From: Thomasclavelia sp.
GTDB lineage: Bacteria > Bacillota_I > Bacilli_A > Erysipelotrichales > Erysipelotrichaceae
Direction of reading: 5' to 3'
DNA length: 6,729 nucleotides
Assembly (NCBI GenBank): GCA_020024765.1
Contig: JAHHTG010000064.1
Coordinates: 1-6,729, forward strand
Of the stretch, positions 5,419-6,729 are shown in pieces; within the stretch, counting starts at the first letter, position 1; every line of letters starts with the position of its first letter. The notes below the pieces were generated by a model, which was given only the letters and a program-made list of their open reading frames with translations, was not told the DNA's origin and made no database searches. The position numbers and the translations under genes were made by a program.

Positions 5419-6729
5419 ATGAATTATGATGTAGTAATTGGTATTGAAATCCATTGCGAATTAAAGACAAAGACAAAGATGTTCTCAGGGGCACCATATG
5501 TTTTCAAATCAGAAGCTAATGTTTGTGCTAATGAAGTTGACTTAGCATTCCCTGGTACATTACCTTGTGTTAACCGAGAAGCTGTTCACAAAGCAATTGA
5601 AGCTTGTACAGCATTACATTTAACAATTGACCCATTAATCAAGTTTGATCGTAAGAACTATTTCTATTCAGATTTACCTAAGGGTTACCAAATCACTCAA
5701 CAATTTCACCCAATCGGAAGTCATGGTTATATTGATATCAACGTTGAAGGTCAACCTAAGCGTATTCGTATTAACCGCATTCACATGGAAGAAGATACAG
5801 CTAAACAATTTCACTTATATGATGAAACACTAATCGACTTTAACCGTGCTGGTGTACCTTTAATCGAAATTGTTACTGAGCCTGATATGACTTCAGGTCT
5901 TGAAGCTAGCTTATATGTCGAAAAACTAAGACAAACTTTACTATATCTTGATGTATCTGATGTCAAGATGGAAGAAGGTTCATTACGTTGTGATGTTAAT
6001 GTTTCAATTAAACCAGAGGGTTCTGATGTATTTGGTACAAAAGTTGAAATCAAGAACTTAAATAGTATCAATAACATCCGTTTAGCAATTGATTATGAAG
6101 TTGAACGTCAAAGAAGTGTTATTGAAGCAGGTGGCGAAATCGTACAAGAAACACGTAGATTTGACGAAGCTACTTCAACAACTGTTTCAATGCGTAAGAA
6201 GGAAGGTAGCGTTGATTACAAATACTTCCCAGAACCAAACATCTTCCCAATTCGTTTAAGCGAAGAATACATTAAAGAAGTTCAAGCAAATATGCCAGAA
6301 CTTCCTGAGTCAAAACATACACGTTATATTGGTGAATTCAATTTAAATGAATATGATGCAAGCCAATTATTACAAAACAAAGCTTTATCAGAATACTTTG
6401 ATGAAGTTATGAAAACAGCTAAGAATGCGAAATCAGCATGTAACGTTCTAATTTCGGAATTATCTGGTTTACTAGCTAAGAATAATTCTGATATTGAATC
6501 AACAAAAATTACACCTGTTAATTTTGCAAAATTAGTTAACATGATTGAAGACAAAGAAATCTCATCTAAACAAGCTAAGGATGTTCTTGAAGCTATGCTA
6601 GATGGCAAAGACCCTGAAACAATTGTTAAAGAAAAAGGTTTAAAACAAGTTAGTGATGAAGGAGCAATCTTAAATATTGTTACGGAAGTACTTGATGAAA
6701 ACCCTAATTCAATCGCAGACTATAAGGGT
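5419..6729 (+). CDS. gatB: Asp/Glu-tRNA(Asn/Gln) amidotransferase subunit B, 3' end beyond window
   Basis: The frame is open from the ATG at 5419 to the last base, giving 437 residues; about 40 more are expected from the usual family length of about 475. GatB is the kinase/transamidase subunit: it binds mischarged tRNA, phosphorylates the Glu (or Asp) side chain with ATP and replaces the phosphate with ammonia delivered from GatA. Family landmarks are in register: VIGIEIHCELKT (6-17) with E10 and H12, DRKNYFYSDLPKGYQIT (77-93), MEEDTAK (123-129) with E124 and E125, FNRAGVPLIEIVTEPD (141-156), KMEEGSLRCDVNVS (183-196) with D192, and VEIKNLNS (209-216) with E210. These acidic and His positions correspond to metal and active-site residues of the S. 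aureus enzyme as I recall it. ETRRFDEA and DYKYFPEP follow. The helical and YqeY-like tail domain, which contacts tRNA, begins near residue 290 and includes KEKGLKQVSDEGAI. It ends at the window edge, not by mutation. Confidence 0.97.
   Translation, partial: MNYDVVIGIEIHCELKTKTKMFSGAPYVFKSEANVCANEVDLAFPGTLPCVNREAVHKAIEACTALHLTIDPLIKFDRKNYFYSDLPKGYQITQQFHPIGSHGYIDINVEGQPKRIRINRIHMEEDTAKQFHLYDETLIDFNRAGVPLIEIVTEPDMTSGLEASLYVEKLRQTLLYLDVSDVKMEEGSLRCDVNVSIKPEGSDVFGTKVEIKNLNSINNIRLAIDYEVERQRSVIEAGGEIVQETRRFDEATSTTVSMRKKEGSVDYKYFPEPNIFPIRLSEEYIKEVQANMPELPESKHTRYIGEFNLNEYDASQLLQNKALSEYFDEVMKTAKNAKSACNVLISELSGLLAKNNSDIESTKITPVNFAKLVNMIEDKEISSKQAKDVLEAMLDGKDPETIVKEKGLKQVSDEGAILNIVTEVLDENPNSIADYKG

Noticed and set aside
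5645..6608. Open frames at 5645-5833 (+), 5811-6077 (-) and 6324-6608 (-)
   Set aside because: All lie within gatB, whose translation is conserved throughout. The Ser/Leu-rich minus-strand peptides are typical antisense shadows.
1..6729. Alternative genetic code (TGA as Trp, or reassigned CGG/CGA/AGG as reported in some Bacilli)
   Set aside because: All four Trp codons seen are TGG and no in-frame TGA occurs. CGA encodes the conserved Arg of ALGIRQVG in LigA, and AGG fits the Arg of the AAKRGLD segment. The lack of TGA stops among five genes is too small a sample to mean anything.
6600..6729. gatB as a truncated pseudogene
   Set aside because: The frame is still open at the last base and family motifs continue to the edge, so the missing end is due to the window boundary.

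Overview
The window is AT-rich (about one-third GC by eye), gene-dense and entirely plus-strand. It looks like chromosomal housekeeping DNA from a low-GC member of the Bacillota. The gene order ligA-gatC-gatA-gatB, the AGGAGG-type ribosome binding sites and several sequence details (a Gly-Asp-Ser nucleophile motif in GatA, a compact GatA N-terminus) suggest the Erysipelotrichia/Mollicutes side of the phylum. That placement is an inference from family knowledge, not a database result. All recognisable Trp codons are TGG, and CGA and AGG fall at positions expected to be Arg, so the standard genetic code fits. The five visible stop codons are TAA or TAG, never TGA.

Layout. Positions 1-138 are the last 45 codons of an ABC-transporter ATP-binding protein. 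Its stop overlaps the start of a permease gene (131-1696) encoding a protein with about ten membrane segments and an acidic, tyrosine-rich C-terminal domain of about 160 residues. After a 26-base gap comes ligA (1723-3699), a full-length NAD+-dependent DNA ligase. After a 30-base gap comes the GatCAB amidotransferase operon: gatC (3730-4014), gatA (4014-5417, overlapping gatC by one base) and gatB (5419-6729). gatB runs off the right edge with roughly 40 codons missing. There is no intergenic stretch longer than 30 bases, and no tRNA, rRNA, mobile element, CRISPR array or clear terminator.

How the genes work together. The ATPase and permease should form one exporter-type membrane complex of unknown substrate. 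LigA seals nicks during replication and repair. GatC, GatA and GatB form a heterotrimer that converts Glu-tRNA(Gln) to Gln-tRNA(Gln), and in many bacteria also Asp-tRNA(Asn) to Asn-tRNA(Asn), so the host probably lacks, or does not rely on, glutaminyl-tRNA synthetase. The tight packing suggests cotranscription. Two TATAAT hexamers, one in each of the two short gaps, could add internal promoters before ligA and gatC, but their -35 regions are poor.

I found no clear evidence of a new biological system. The points most worth a second look are the permease's extracellular-type domain, the unusual ligA start region and the GatA motif variant.
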